Shown here piece after piece: positions 55,299-63,842 of a stretch of 64,000 nt of DNA. The notes beneath the pieces were generated by a model. That model did not search any database, was not told where the DNA came from, and saw only the letters and a program-made list of their open reading frames with translations. The stretch is from contig CAZHVS010000005.1 in NCBI GenBank assembly GCA_964536015.1, positions 139,271-203,270 on the forward strand. The letters run 5' to 3'. Both the position numbers and the translations under genes were made by a program. The stretch is from CAZHVS01 sp964536015. GTDB taxonomy: Bacteria; Bacteroidota; Ignavibacteria; Ignavibacteriales; Ignavibacteriaceae. Every line of letters begins with the position of its first letter. Position 1 is the stretch's first letter.

Positions 55299-58019
55299 AT
55301 GTTAATTTTATTAATTTTTCTGCTTCTGTTTACTCCTGCAAAAAGTTTTCAGGATAAGGATTTTTCTTGGGAAAAATTAGAACAGCTTAAAAGTAGTGAA
55401 AAATTAGCTGTTCTTGAAAAAATTACCGAATCTTTAATCTCTTCAGAACCTTCAAGAGTTTTAACTTTCTCTAAAGAAGCTTTAATTCTTGCTAAACAGC
55501 TTAACGATTTACGTTACTCCGCAAAAGCCAATTCATTAATAGGTGAATGTCTTATTAAACTTGGTAGTAATAGTGAAGCTATTAATTACTTTGAAGAAGC
55601 TCTTTTAATTTACAGAAAAATTAAAGACAAAAAAGGAATTGCCAAAACTCTTTCAGACCTTGGCAATGCCAATAGGTTTATAGGATTTTACGAAAAAGCA
55701 CTTGATTTACTTACAGAATCCCTTAAACTTGCAGAAGAAGATAACAACTATGAAAGCCAAATAATTGCTTTAAATAATGTGGGTATTATCCATAGAAATT
55801 TTAAACGGGATTCAACCGCTTTGAAATATTATAACTTGGCTTTAGAATTAAGTAAAAAAAACAATTCTGTTCTTGGTGAAGCTATTACACTTAATAACTT
55901 AGGTTCATTCTATTGGTTTAAGGGAGACAATAAGAAAGCTTTTGCATTTTATAATGAAAGTCTGAGTAAACATCGCCAGCTATCCGAGAAAAACGATAAA
56001 GTCTCTGCTCTGCTGAATAATATTGGTAATGTTTATAGAAGTGAAAAAAACTATGAAAAAGCTTTAGCTTATTATGATTCTTCTTTAACAATAAGCAGAG
56101 AAATAGGAGACAAAAATCTTCAAACTGTCACATTAAAAAATATCGCCATTATATTCATGCAAAAAGGTGAATATAGTGCTTCCGAATATTACCTTAAACA
56201 AGCATATAAACTGGCAATAGAAACAAGCCAGAAAAGATTTCTTATTGAAGTGTACTCTGAATTTTCTAATCTCTATAGGTTTATGGGTAATTATGAACAA
56301 GCTTTTCAGTATCAAAGTTATTTTTATAAAACCCGTGATTCCATTATTAGTGAAGAAAATTCAAATAGAATTGCTGAACTCGATTTCAGGTACAAGCAGG
56401 AGAAAAAATTTAAAGAAACTCAAAATGAAATTGACGAACAAAAGTCCAGGTTTACTTTATTCGTTACTGTTTTTTCAGTATTGCTTGTTCTTTCTTTAAT
56501 CTTTTTATACAATCGTTATACTGAAGTAAATAAAGTTAATAAAGAATTAGTCTTTCAGAAAAATAAACTTGAATTTCTTAACAAAGAGTTAAACACAAGC
56601 AGAACAAAATATCTTACTCTGTTCGAATCAATTGGCGATCCGCTTCTGTTAATTGATGTTGCCACCGGAAAAATTCTTGAAGCCAATTCCGCCGCTATTA
56701 AATCTTATGGATATTCTTACTCAGAGTTTACAAATTTAACTACTGCCGATATCTCTGAGTTAATAGAGGATTTTAACCAATCTATGGAATTCGATAATAT
56801 CTTTTTACCTGTTCGAATTCATAAACGAAAAAACGGCCAAACCTTTCCCGTTGAAATCTTGGCAAAATCTTTTTTCATTGATGAAAAAAAATTACTCGTC
56901 GCTTCAATAAGAGATATTACTGAAAGAAAAAAAGCTGAAGAAACTTTACAGCATTCGGAAATTCTCTTTCGATCAGTGTGGGAAAATTCAAAAGATGGAA
57001 TGAGATTAATTGATGAAAATGGTATAATTACTCTTGTTAACAATGCTTATTGCAAACTTTTTGAAAGAGAAAGAGAGGAATTGTTAAACAGGGATTATAA
57101 AGAATACCTGCTTGAAAATATTGAAGACACTTCTTCCGAAGAAGGAAAGAAGTTTAGCATTAAAGCTGTTAGCTCATCTTACGAAAGAGAAATTATTTTA
57201 TGGAACGGAAAGAAAATCTGGGTTGAATTTTCGAACTCTGTTATTATTGATGCTGATGGAAAAGAAAAACTACTAAGTGTTTTAAGAGACATATCTCAAA
57301 GAAAAAATACTGAAGAAAAACTTGTCGAAACAAATAAAAGCAAAGATAAATTGTTCTCCATCATTGCTCACGACCTTAAAAGTCCTTTTCAGGGTTTAAT
57401 CGGTTTTTCAGATATTTTGCTTGAAGAAGTTGATGAATTGCCAATTAATAAAATAAAACAATACGTCGGCAACATCAGCAAGATTACAAGAAATCTTTAT
57501 ACACTTGTCGAACAGCTCCTCGAATGGTCAAGATTACAAATGGATAAAGTTTCTTTTAAAAGAGAAGACACACTTATTGCAAGCACAGTTAAATTGGTTA
57601 CTAATATTTTACAACCAAATGCATTTGCAAAGGATATTAAAATAGAAGCCAACATTCCTCCCGGTTTTCATATCTTTTGTGATGAAAATATGATAAGAAT
57701 TGTACTTGAAAATCTTATCTCAAATGCAATAAAATTTTCTTCGCCCGGCGGCGTTATAAAAGTATCATCAAGCGAAAACGAAAAAGAAAAAATAATCTGT
57801 GTTGAAGATGACGGAGTGGGAATAAAAGAAGAAGACAAACAGAAATTATTTAAAATTGAATCCACTTTCACTACCGAAGGAACTATGAAAGAAAAGGGAA
57901 CAGGACTTGGACTTTTACTCTGCAAAGAAATTATTGAAAAACATCATGGTAAAATCTGGGTTGAAAGCACTCTCGGTAAAGGAAGCAAGTTCTTTTTCTC
58001 GCTGCCTGTCAATTCTTAA
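55299..58019 (+). CDS. TPR-PAS-PAS sensor histidine kinase
   Basis: A 906-residue kinase. A signal peptide or anchor (1-16) is followed by about seven tetratricopeptide repeats (about 30-330, with ALNNVGIIHRNF and TLNNLGSFYWFKG), so the sensor faces the periplasm. A membrane helix lies at about 386-404. Inside are two PAS domains (about 430-545 and 550-665), a DHp helix with SIIAHDLKSPFQGL (His691) and HATPase_c (DDGVGIK, GTGLGLLL). No response regulator is next to it. Such kinases with periplasmic TPRs are common in Bacteroidota. Confidence 0.92.
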   Translation: MLILLIFLLLFTPAKSFQDKDFSWEKLEQLKSSEKLAVLEKITESLISSEPSRVLTFSKEALILAKQLNDLRYSAKANSLIGECLIKLGSNSEAINYFEEALLIYRKIKDKKGIAKTLSDLGNANRFIGFYEKALDLLTESLKLAEEDNNYESQIIALNNVGIIHRNFKRDSTALKYYNLALELSKKNNSVLGEAITLNNLGSFYWFKGDNKKAFAFYNESLSKHRQLSEKNDKVSALLNNIGNVYRSEKNYEKALAYYDSSLTISREIGDKNLQTVTLKNIAIIFMQKGEYSASEYYLKQAYKLAIETSQKRFLIEVYSEFSNLYRFMGNYEQAFQYQSYFYKTRDSIISEENSNRIAELDFRYKQEKKFKETQNEIDEQKSRFTLFVTVFSVLLVLSLIFLYNRYTEVNKVNKELVFQKNKLEFLNKELNTSRTKYLTLFESIGDPLLLIDVATGKILEANSAAIKSYGYSYSEFTNLTTADISELIEDFNQSMEFDNIFLPVRIHKRKNGQTFPVEILAKSFFIDEKKLLVASIRDITERKKAEETLQHSEILFRSVWENSKDGMRLIDENGIITLVNNAYCKLFEREREELLNRDYKEYLLENIEDTSSEEGKKFSIKAVSSSYEREIILWNGKKIWVEFSNSVIIDADGKEKLLSVLRDISQRKNTEEKLVETNKSKDKLFSIIAHDLKSPFQGLIGFSDILLEEVDELPINKIKQYVGNISKITRNLYTLVEQLLEWSRLQMDKVSFKREDTLIASTVKLVTNILQPNAFAKDIKIEANIPPGFHIFCDENMIRIVLENLISNAIKFSSPGGVIKVSSSENEKEKIICVEDDGVGIKEEDKQKLFKIESTFTTEGTMKEKGTGLGLLLCKEIIEKHHGKIWVESTLGKGSKFFFSLPVNS

Positions 58020-58080
58020 AATAGAATTAATCCCTCGCTATATATTTGCCTAACATTATCAAAGGAATTATTCTCCTTCC

Positions 58081-58128
58081 CAACTCCTCCTTCTCTTCTC
58101 AAGAGAAGGAGGCAGGGAGGATGAGTTC
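58081..58128 (+). repeat. REP-like palindromic repeat, copy 1 (48 bp)
   Basis: An 11-bp perfect stem CTCCTTCTCTT/AAGAGAAGGAG with loop CTC, followed by GCAGGGAGGATGAGTTC. An identical 48-base copy lies at 62177-62224. Such dispersed hairpins mark intergenic REP or MITE-like elements. Confidence 0.85.
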
Positions 58129-58161
58129 ATCAATCAAAACATCTTCAAAAACTATTTTCTA

Positions 58162-58887
58162 TTAACTCGTCTGAGCGTTCTTTTCTTCTTCCTTCTTTCT
58201 CTTATTCTCTTGTCTTATTCTCTCCTTAATCACGCTCAACGTAAATTCACGCGTTTTACTTTCGTCCAAATCCTTATAAATTCGCTTACCCGTCTTCATT
58301 ATATTTGTAATCATATCCCACACAAGGTTAAGCTTATCTATATTTTCCTCTACAAGTGCTTCCTTCTCATTCATCTTAATATTCTGTAGATTATTATCAT
58401 TCTCCAGTTGTTGCTGCACACCCATAAAATAACTCTGAAGCTCCGCTTTCATTCCTTTCTCCTGCAGCACCGAAAAATTCTCCGAAATAGCGCGGTTCAT
58501 TATCTTAAGATTCTTCAATAGCTGTTCCACATCTTTCCTGCTGATACTTTTCCTTACTTCCTTAATACAAAACCCGCTCACTCCGGTATTCAACCCTGTA
58601 GCCATCTCAACATAACCCTCAAGCCTATTTAAATTTCCTCGCATCTGATTCATTGTACTTATAAGCCTCTCAGTTACAACCTTTATCTCCTCGGTCAGTT
58701 TACGCGGAAATACTATCTCATTCGCTGCCTGAAGACTCATATTAAAATTCTCAAGATAGGGCATATCAAGGTCAGGAGAATAACCCTTAAAATCCTGAAT
58801 ACTTGCTTCCATGCTGCTTGCTACAAATCCACCAATAACCGTCAGCTCCTCTATGCGGCAGCTGAAATTTCTTTTTGTCCTTTTCAT
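58162..58887 (-). CDS. Helical protein of unknown function
   Basis: A 241-residue protein predicted to be almost all alpha-helical, without signal peptide or membrane span. It is Asn, Met and Lys-rich and ends in a charged tail (ENKRKKEEEKNA). I do not recognise the family. Codon use is more C-ending (CTC, TCC, CGC) than in the neighbours, and the gene lies between a REP copy and an attC-like site, so it is probably mobile or foreign. AAGGTG upstream of the ATG serves as ribosome site. On the minus strand it would be the first gene after attC site a, so it may itself be a cassette gene; no attC-like site is seen after it. Confidence 0.65.
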   Translation of the reverse strand: MKRTKRNFSCRIEELTVIGGFVASSMEASIQDFKGYSPDLDMPYLENFNMSLQAANEIVFPRKLTEEIKVVTERLISTMNQMRGNLNRLEGYVEMATGLNTGVSGFCIKEVRKSISRKDVEQLLKNLKIMNRAISENFSVLQEKGMKAELQSYFMGVQQQLENDNNLQNIKMNEKEALVEENIDKLNLVWDMITNIMKTGKRIYKDLDESKTREFTLSVIKERIRQENKRKKEEEKNAQTS

Positions 58888-58967
58888 AATACACCTTTAA
58901 TTTGTTAATGAATAATTAATTTATAGTAACCAAAACCTATCGCTTTATTCTTAATCAATTTTAATTT

Positions 58968-59155
58968 TCATAACGACGTTGCCGCTAACCGGCAGCCCAG
59001 AACAAGAGTGCTAATTAACCGCAACCACTTTTATTTATAAAAATGTTTCTTAGAACAACCTACTTTAAATAGTAACTAAACTTTGCAAACACAATTTTAT
59101 AATTACACAAATGCCGCACTGAAAAACGCTGTCCGTGTTGAGCGGCGTGTTAGGT
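58968..59155 (-). repeat. attC-like integron recombination site a (end of the TIR-STAND cassette)
   Basis: Read on the minus strand: outer core ACCTAAC (59155 down), inner arm GCCGCTCAACACGGACAGC, a long variable centre, inner arm GCTGCCGGTTAGCGGC and outer core GTTATGA (58968). The inner arms pair over 16 bp with exactly three unpaired bases (C, A, A on this strand), all on the gene-proximal arm. Unpaired bases on one arm only are the structural mark of attC sites. The outer core matches RYYYAAC and the other core has the GTTA start of GTTRRRY. The length of 188 bp is long for attC but near the upper known range. Confidence 0.65.
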
Positions 59156-59160
59156 GTATT

Positions 59161-61716
59161 CTATATTTTTGATTCCTTATTACTATCAATCAATAATTGA
59201 GATTTTACAGGAATCTTAAATTTAGCTGCGATTTGTTGTTTCTTTGCATATGGAGCTTGATACATATAAATATGTTGTATGACTGATTCATTAAATAATC
59301 TTTGAGCAACAATATTTCCTTCTAAGAGATCATATTTTTTACCTAAAGTATCTACATTTATATCTTTGCCAAACAATAAATCTATAGATATATTTATTAA
59401 TATAGTCGCTGGTGTGTTTCGAATTATTTCAATTTTATCATATATCTCTTTAGCTTCTGAAGAACCCAAAGACATACTAATTTTTTTTAGAACAGAAAAT
59501 ATCATCCCATATGTTAAAAATAAGAAGGTGTTTCTAGCGTCTTTCTCTACTTGATCATCTGATACTTTGGGATGTTTGACTAATATATCTTTTATATACT
59601 CGACAACCTCGAGCTTAAATTTATCAGATAATTCAAGAAAAAATTTCAAAAATCTTAGACCAATTCCATAAGAATTATCAGTTATTTCTAATAGTTTTGT
59701 CTTAGGAAGAGAACTATGACGATTTCTAATAATTTGCCCTATGATTTCAATGCTCTTAAATGTTTTGTTAATAATTTTATAAGCTTCATTATCAACAAAA
59801 TCATTTTCGTCATCGCTTTTACCATTTTCGATATATTCAATTGCATCAATGTTATTTTGATTTATAATTCTTTCTTGTTGCGGATCTTTATGTTCAATTA
59901 TGAGTTTGGGGATACTTTGAATAAACTCTGAAAGAAATTTAAGTTCTTCATTTTGCAGGGTTGCCTCTGCTTGATTTTCGAGAACGCTCATCATTTCTAA
60001 TTGCAAAATATCAAGAATGTCAGGGTTTTTCGTATGATGAGTTATAAATATTATAATGTTGGCGTTTTCTTCTTTATGAAGATTTGCAACTAAATTAGAA
60101 AATATTTCTTGTATTGTAGTTTCCTCAATATAGTGATCTGATAAATACTTGGCGACATAGAAATAATAAATGTAGCGGTAATTAAATCCGAATCCTCTTT
60201 CGTTTTGAATGATAATGCCACTTTTTTCAAGATTGCTGATCATTATTTGATGATTTATGCTAAGATATTTTTCAGAATATGTATTTCGAAATAGTTCCAG
60301 TTCCTTTAGAGAGATGTATTGGTTTTTAGAATTAAAAAGGAAAAATGCGAACTCCGTTAAGTAATTAACATAAGTGCCAATCTCCTTTACACCAATGTTG
60401 ATCTTTTTTAATAAGGTTACTATTAAATATTCGTAACAATGACCATATGAGGTAAGCTCAAGATTGTTTGGAGTAAATGATTCAAGAACTTGAAGAATTG
60501 AAAGTATAAAGACAGGTTTAGATGGAACGATATTTTTTCTAACAAAAGTATCTATATGCATTTTTGTTAAATCGGTTTGCTTAAATAAATATTCTTCGTC
60601 AATTGTTTCTTCTTGTCCAAGAGCGATCCACTTTTGAATAATTTCAAGTCTTCGTCCATTTCCGAAGGTTAATAGTTCATCAACTCGAAAGTTTTTTAAA
60701 TAATCAGCATCGAATAACTCTATACGAAATGTTGAGGACACTGTAAGAATTACTTTATCAAAACGACTAGTTATAGATCCAATAAGCTTAGAACGATACT
60801 TTTTATTTAATTTAACTTTATCAAAATCATCTATAATAATTACACTATTCCCGTTTATAATATCATCAATACAGTCAAAACAGTATTCATCTTTTATGGC
60901 TTTTTCTAGTATCTCATCTAAATTTGTAGAATTAATAGATTTGCCTTTAATAATTATTGGGAATAATCCAGCTTTAAATAAATCAAAGAAATACATTTTG
61001 CATAATGATGTTTTGCCAAGTTGTTCATCGCCGATAATGCAATTATGATTAATTTTTTTTGTTAATGCACTTGCTGAAATAATATTATCATAAAGATTCA
61101 GATCATCAGATACTTCTCTGATGTCCGGATAAATAAATAAATCAGGTAATAAGATTTTTTCCTTGAACCTATGCTGGAATTTAATGCCCGTATCCAATAA
61201 CCATTCATTAAATTCAGGAGCAATGCACTTATTATTTGAACTTTTTGTAATGGTTGATTCCGCTTTTTTATTGACAAATTCTTTTATTAAGCTTCTTAAT
61301 CCTTTTACTACATCAAGCCAGGCTTCATCAATATTATCCCAAGTTGTTATTGGTTTTACTTCTTTAGGCAAGCTTTGAAACTTATTGATTTCTAATGACT
61401 GCCAATCACAAGGTCGCAAAACAATTGGAATGATCAATGAAACATTTGCGTTGTGTTGTTGGATTGCTTTTTGCATTTCAATTTCATAGCAATAGTCAGA
61501 AGCAATAAAATCTGAACTGATCAAGAATAGAATAATTGTTGAAGACTCTAAATGAGAATCAATCTCATTTTTCCAATCCGCGCTAGCTAGGATTTTTCTA
61601 TCGTGCCAAGTTTCAATAATTTTTTCTCTTCTCAACAGAGATAGATGGTTTTCAAGTTGAATTCTATGTTCTTCATCTTTATGTGAATAACTTATAAATA
61701 CTGATACTACCATCAT
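59161..61716 (-). CDS. TIR-STAND NTPase, probable defence protein, in an integron-like cassette
   Basis: An 851-residue protein. Residues 4-130 are a TIR domain (SVFISYSHKDEE, FLISSDFIASDYCYEIEM with the catalytic-position Glu80, IVLRPCDWQSLE). A STAND/NACHT-like P-loop module follows, with Walker A IIGDEQLGKTSL (about 228-240) and Walker B VIIIDDFDK (about 288), then sensor-type VILTVSS. From about 400 the protein is helical-repeat-like and unassigned, the usual place of a ligand sensor. TIR domains of this kind cleave NAD or make signalling nucleotides; TIR-STAND proteins are known in anti-phage immunity. The ATG has AAGGAG 8 bases upstream, and the stop codon abuts attC site a. Confidence 0.85.
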   Translation of the reverse strand: MMVVSVFISYSHKDEEHRIQLENHLSLLRREKIIETWHDRKILASADWKNEIDSHLESSTIILFLISSDFIASDYCYEIEMQKAIQQHNANVSLIIPIVLRPCDWQSLEINKFQSLPKEVKPITTWDNIDEAWLDVVKGLRSLIKEFVNKKAESTITKSSNNKCIAPEFNEWLLDTGIKFQHRFKEKILLPDLFIYPDIREVSDDLNLYDNIISASALTKKINHNCIIGDEQLGKTSLCKMYFFDLFKAGLFPIIIKGKSINSTNLDEILEKAIKDEYCFDCIDDIINGNSVIIIDDFDKVKLNKKYRSKLIGSITSRFDKVILTVSSTFRIELFDADYLKNFRVDELLTFGNGRRLEIIQKWIALGQEETIDEEYLFKQTDLTKMHIDTFVRKNIVPSKPVFILSILQVLESFTPNNLELTSYGHCYEYLIVTLLKKINIGVKEIGTYVNYLTEFAFFLFNSKNQYISLKELELFRNTYSEKYLSINHQIMISNLEKSGIIIQNERGFGFNYRYIYYFYVAKYLSDHYIEETTIQEIFSNLVANLHKEENANIIIFITHHTKNPDILDILQLEMMSVLENQAEATLQNEELKFLSEFIQSIPKLIIEHKDPQQERIINQNNIDAIEYIENGKSDDENDFVDNEAYKIINKTFKSIEIIGQIIRNRHSSLPKTKLLEITDNSYGIGLRFLKFFLELSDKFKLEVVEYIKDILVKHPKVSDDQVEKDARNTFLFLTYGMIFSVLKKISMSLGSSEAKEIYDKIEIIRNTPATILINISIDLLFGKDINVDTLGKKYDLLEGNIVAQRLFNESVIQHIYMYQAPYAKKQQIAAKFKIPVKSQLLIDSNKESKI

Positions 61717-61737
61717 TACTTCTCCTTATTAGAAAAT

Positions 61738-61897
61738 ACACCTAACTATTACTTATACTGCGTAGAATTATTACTTAAAGAACATAGATCTGCACGCAGT
61801 TGCATAACTATATTTCAATTATTTGCTTTTTGTTCTAAATTGTCAACATTTAAAAATAGGTCGTGCATATATGTATTCCAGTTAAATTTCAGTATAT
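61738..61897 (-). repeat. attC-like site b and 155-bp repeat copy 1
   Basis: On the minus strand the outer core ATTTAAC (61887-61881) and the inner arm AATACATATA are followed far on by TATAAGTAAT and the outer core GTTAGGT (61746-61740). The inner arms match in 8 of 10 positions and the gene-proximal arm has TGG where the other has A, so extra bases again lie on one side. A central stem ACTGCGT/ACGCAGT (61757-61763 with 61794-61800) closes the variable part. The 155 bases from 61743 match those at 63846-64000 with five differences. GTTAGGT opens the TIR-STAND cassette. Confidence 0.6.
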
Positions 61898-62176
61898 CAA
61901 ACTATCAAATAACTTTCCATTCGCAGCATCACAAAAACAATTATATTCAAAACACCTCAGCAGGGGAGTCAATCAGGCGTGACTGAGGTTGTAGTTAATC
62001 AAAAAACCAATTCAAACCATAACTCATCTATAACTACAACACTAACTTAAACAAACTCAATTAATATTTCCAAATCTTTTCTCACACATCTCTATTTTTT
62101 CCTCCAACACCTTCACCCCATTCTCAACCATGTTCCCTTGTCACTTAATCACCTCATCACCCCGTCACCCTTCCTC
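61898..62176. other. Noncoding part of a short cassette
   Basis: No credible gene. The stretch is A/C-rich with low-complexity runs; a hairpin-like CCTCAG...CTGAGG (61955-61988) is the only structure I can support. With the REP copy at 62177 it fills the interval between attC sites b and c, so it is probably a gene-less cassette. Confidence 0.5.
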
Positions 62177-62224
62177 CAACTCCTCCTTCTCTTCTCAAGA
62201 GAAGGAGGCAGGGAGGATGAGTTC
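62177..62224 (+). repeat. REP-like palindromic repeat, copy 2 (48 bp)
   Basis: Identical over 48 bases to the copy at 58081-58128, including the 11-bp hairpin and the GCAGGGAGGATGAGTTC tail. Both are in the same orientation, 4.1 kb apart, and sit on the two sides of the TIR-STAND cassette. Confidence 0.85.
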
Positions 62225-62229
62225 GTTCC

Positions 62230-62414
62230 TCCCAAATAACGCCAATCTCTAACCAGCGAATCCAAATCTCTAACCAACGAACGCCAATAATTTTTAATTA
62301 ACCTTTCTTTTATAACCTACTTCAAAGAGCAACTCTGTTTTGCCAACCAACTTAATTTTTACTTCAAACGACCGTATCGAAGATGCGGTCGCCGTTGAGG
62401 CGCGGGTTATATGG
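62230..62414 (-). repeat. attC-like site c
   Basis: On the minus strand: outer core CATATAAC just after the stop codon of the upstream coding remnant, inner arm CCGCGCCTCAACGGCG, then a variable centre and outer core GTTATTTGG. The outer cores pair in 8 of 9 positions but the inner arms pair poorly, so the left limit is uncertain. The centre (AACCTACTTCAAAGAG and a TTTTGCCAA element on the plus strand) resembles the centre of site a (AACCTACTTTAAATAG, CTTTGCAA), which links the two sites. Confidence 0.45.
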
Positions 62415-62419
62415 CCTTA

Positions 62420-63128
62420 TTAATAAACTGATTTTTTACTTTTATAGATTCCAGCACCATCAGTTCCAGCAAATAAGTATCCATCTACATCAAGCAATAA
62501 ACATCTGATGCCAACAAGTTCTTTTAAGCCTTTACTTTTTTCTTCCCAGTTTGCCCCACCGTCTTTTGATAAAAACATTCCACCATTCGCAAAACTTGTA
62601 AAGATATGATTATTTTTATCTATAAGTATGTCCGTTTGAAGCAGTAAAAGTATAACCATTTTGCGGTTTCCATTTTATTACCCAACCGCCGTAAATGTAA
62701 TGCATTGCTTTCCAATATGCATTTGGAATTTCCCCACCAGATAATGGGCAATCGTTTAGGTCTGAAGGAATATTTATAGTAGCATTATCCCCCGCATCAG
62801 CATTCCAAAAATGAGTTGAAGAAGCGTCCCAGCCACAATAGCTCCAAGGGCCTAACATTAATCCACCTACCTCCCAAATAGGATCATACAAATCTTCCTC
62901 CCAAGCACCTTGAACGATGCTACATCCTAAAAACGGACCGGGACCCTCCCCACTGTGGTTAATTCCTAAATGGTTTTGTAATATTGCAACATCAAAGCCA
63001 AGTTGTTGTTTTAGTAATATATACGCTTGCTTAACTTGATGTTGATGAACCTACTCTTTATGAGCGTATACCAGTGAGTTCAAAAAGAAAATTGATAGTA
63101 AAATGTATTTCAAGATTTTGTTATTCAT
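62420..63128 (-). pseudogene. Broken secreted-protein gene joined to a BNR-repeat fragment
   Basis: An ATG at 63128 starts a signal peptide (MNNKILKYILLSIFFLNSL, then VYAHKE), but codon 26 is a TAG stop (63051-63053). The same frame continues with VHQHQVKQAYILLKQQ, GPWSYCGWDASSTHFWNAD and IYGGWVIKWKPQNGYTF and ends at 62616. The AHKE-x-VHQ start suggests a secreted hydrolase-like family of Bacteroidota, which I cannot name with certainty. In another frame the last 70 codons (62659 to 62420) encode a piece of a BNR/sialidase-type repeat (GGMFLSKDGGANWEEKSKGL, FAGTDGAGIYKS). At least two lesions or a rearrangement are needed, so this is probably non-functional. Confidence 0.75.
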
Positions 63129-63148
63129 TTATTTCTCCATTTTAAATT

Positions 63149-63724
63149 TCAATAATCGAAAAGTTTATAATTAATACCGGCACTTAGCCAATAACCATAG
63201 TCTGGAATTATAAAAGTTTTAGCGTTTATGCTTAAAGCAAAGATTTCACTAATACCTAATTCTAAACCAACACCTATTGGTAAATCGATTCCGCTTGGAT
63301 TAATACGACCTAAAGCAATGCCAACGTCAGCAGTAATACTTAGTTGATTTAATAAATGGTGTCTTAATTTTATCCCGGGTTCTATATAACCTTCTATTTG
63401 ATTTTTATAGTATTTTTTATTGAATAAATTAAGTTCGGTAAAAAGAGAAAAGGTTTTATTGAAGCGATATTCATATAAAGTTGTAAAAGCCCACCATTCA
63501 TAAAATTTCCAATTATCTTTTAAATCTCTGGGTTTAGTTTGAGTACCAAATCTAACTCCAAACCAGTGCCCAAGGTCGTTTGATTCAAAATCAGTTTTAA
63601 ATGCATCAAATAATAAATTTGATTTTTTATCAGAAAAATAATGCCTTGAAAATAAATTCTCTTGACAAAGAGCAAATTCGTTAGTGATAAATACACTTAT
63701 AAGTACGAGAAGAATATTTTTCAT
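63149..63724 (-). CDS. Outer-membrane beta-barrel-like protein
   Basis: A 191-residue protein with a signal peptide (about 1-20, ending FALCQ) and a series of amphipathic strands (WAFTTLYEYRFNKTFSLFTEL, GYIEPGIKLRHHLL, GYWLSAGINYKLF) typical of a small outer-membrane barrel. The Cys just before the cleavage site leaves a lipoprotein possible but not likely. It lies in the same cassette-like unit as the broken gene, 125 bases after the GTTATAC core. The family is not recognised. Confidence 0.75.
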   Translation of the reverse strand: MKNILLVLISVFITNEFALCQENLFSRHYFSDKKSNLLFDAFKTDFESNDLGHWFGVRFGTQTKPRDLKDNWKFYEWWAFTTLYEYRFNKTFSLFTELNLFNKKYYKNQIEGYIEPGIKLRHHLLNQLSITADVGIALGRINPSGIDLPIGVGLELGISEIFALSINAKTFIIPDYGYWLSAGINYKLFDY

Positions 63725-63842
63725 TTAAACCTCGTTATTTTTAACAATTATCTTAACCTCTAATTTTATCATTCATATAAAACCCGTTGTATAAAAATAT
63801 TTTTGTTGTGTCATCACCGTTACCTTTTCCCTTAGTGAGTAA

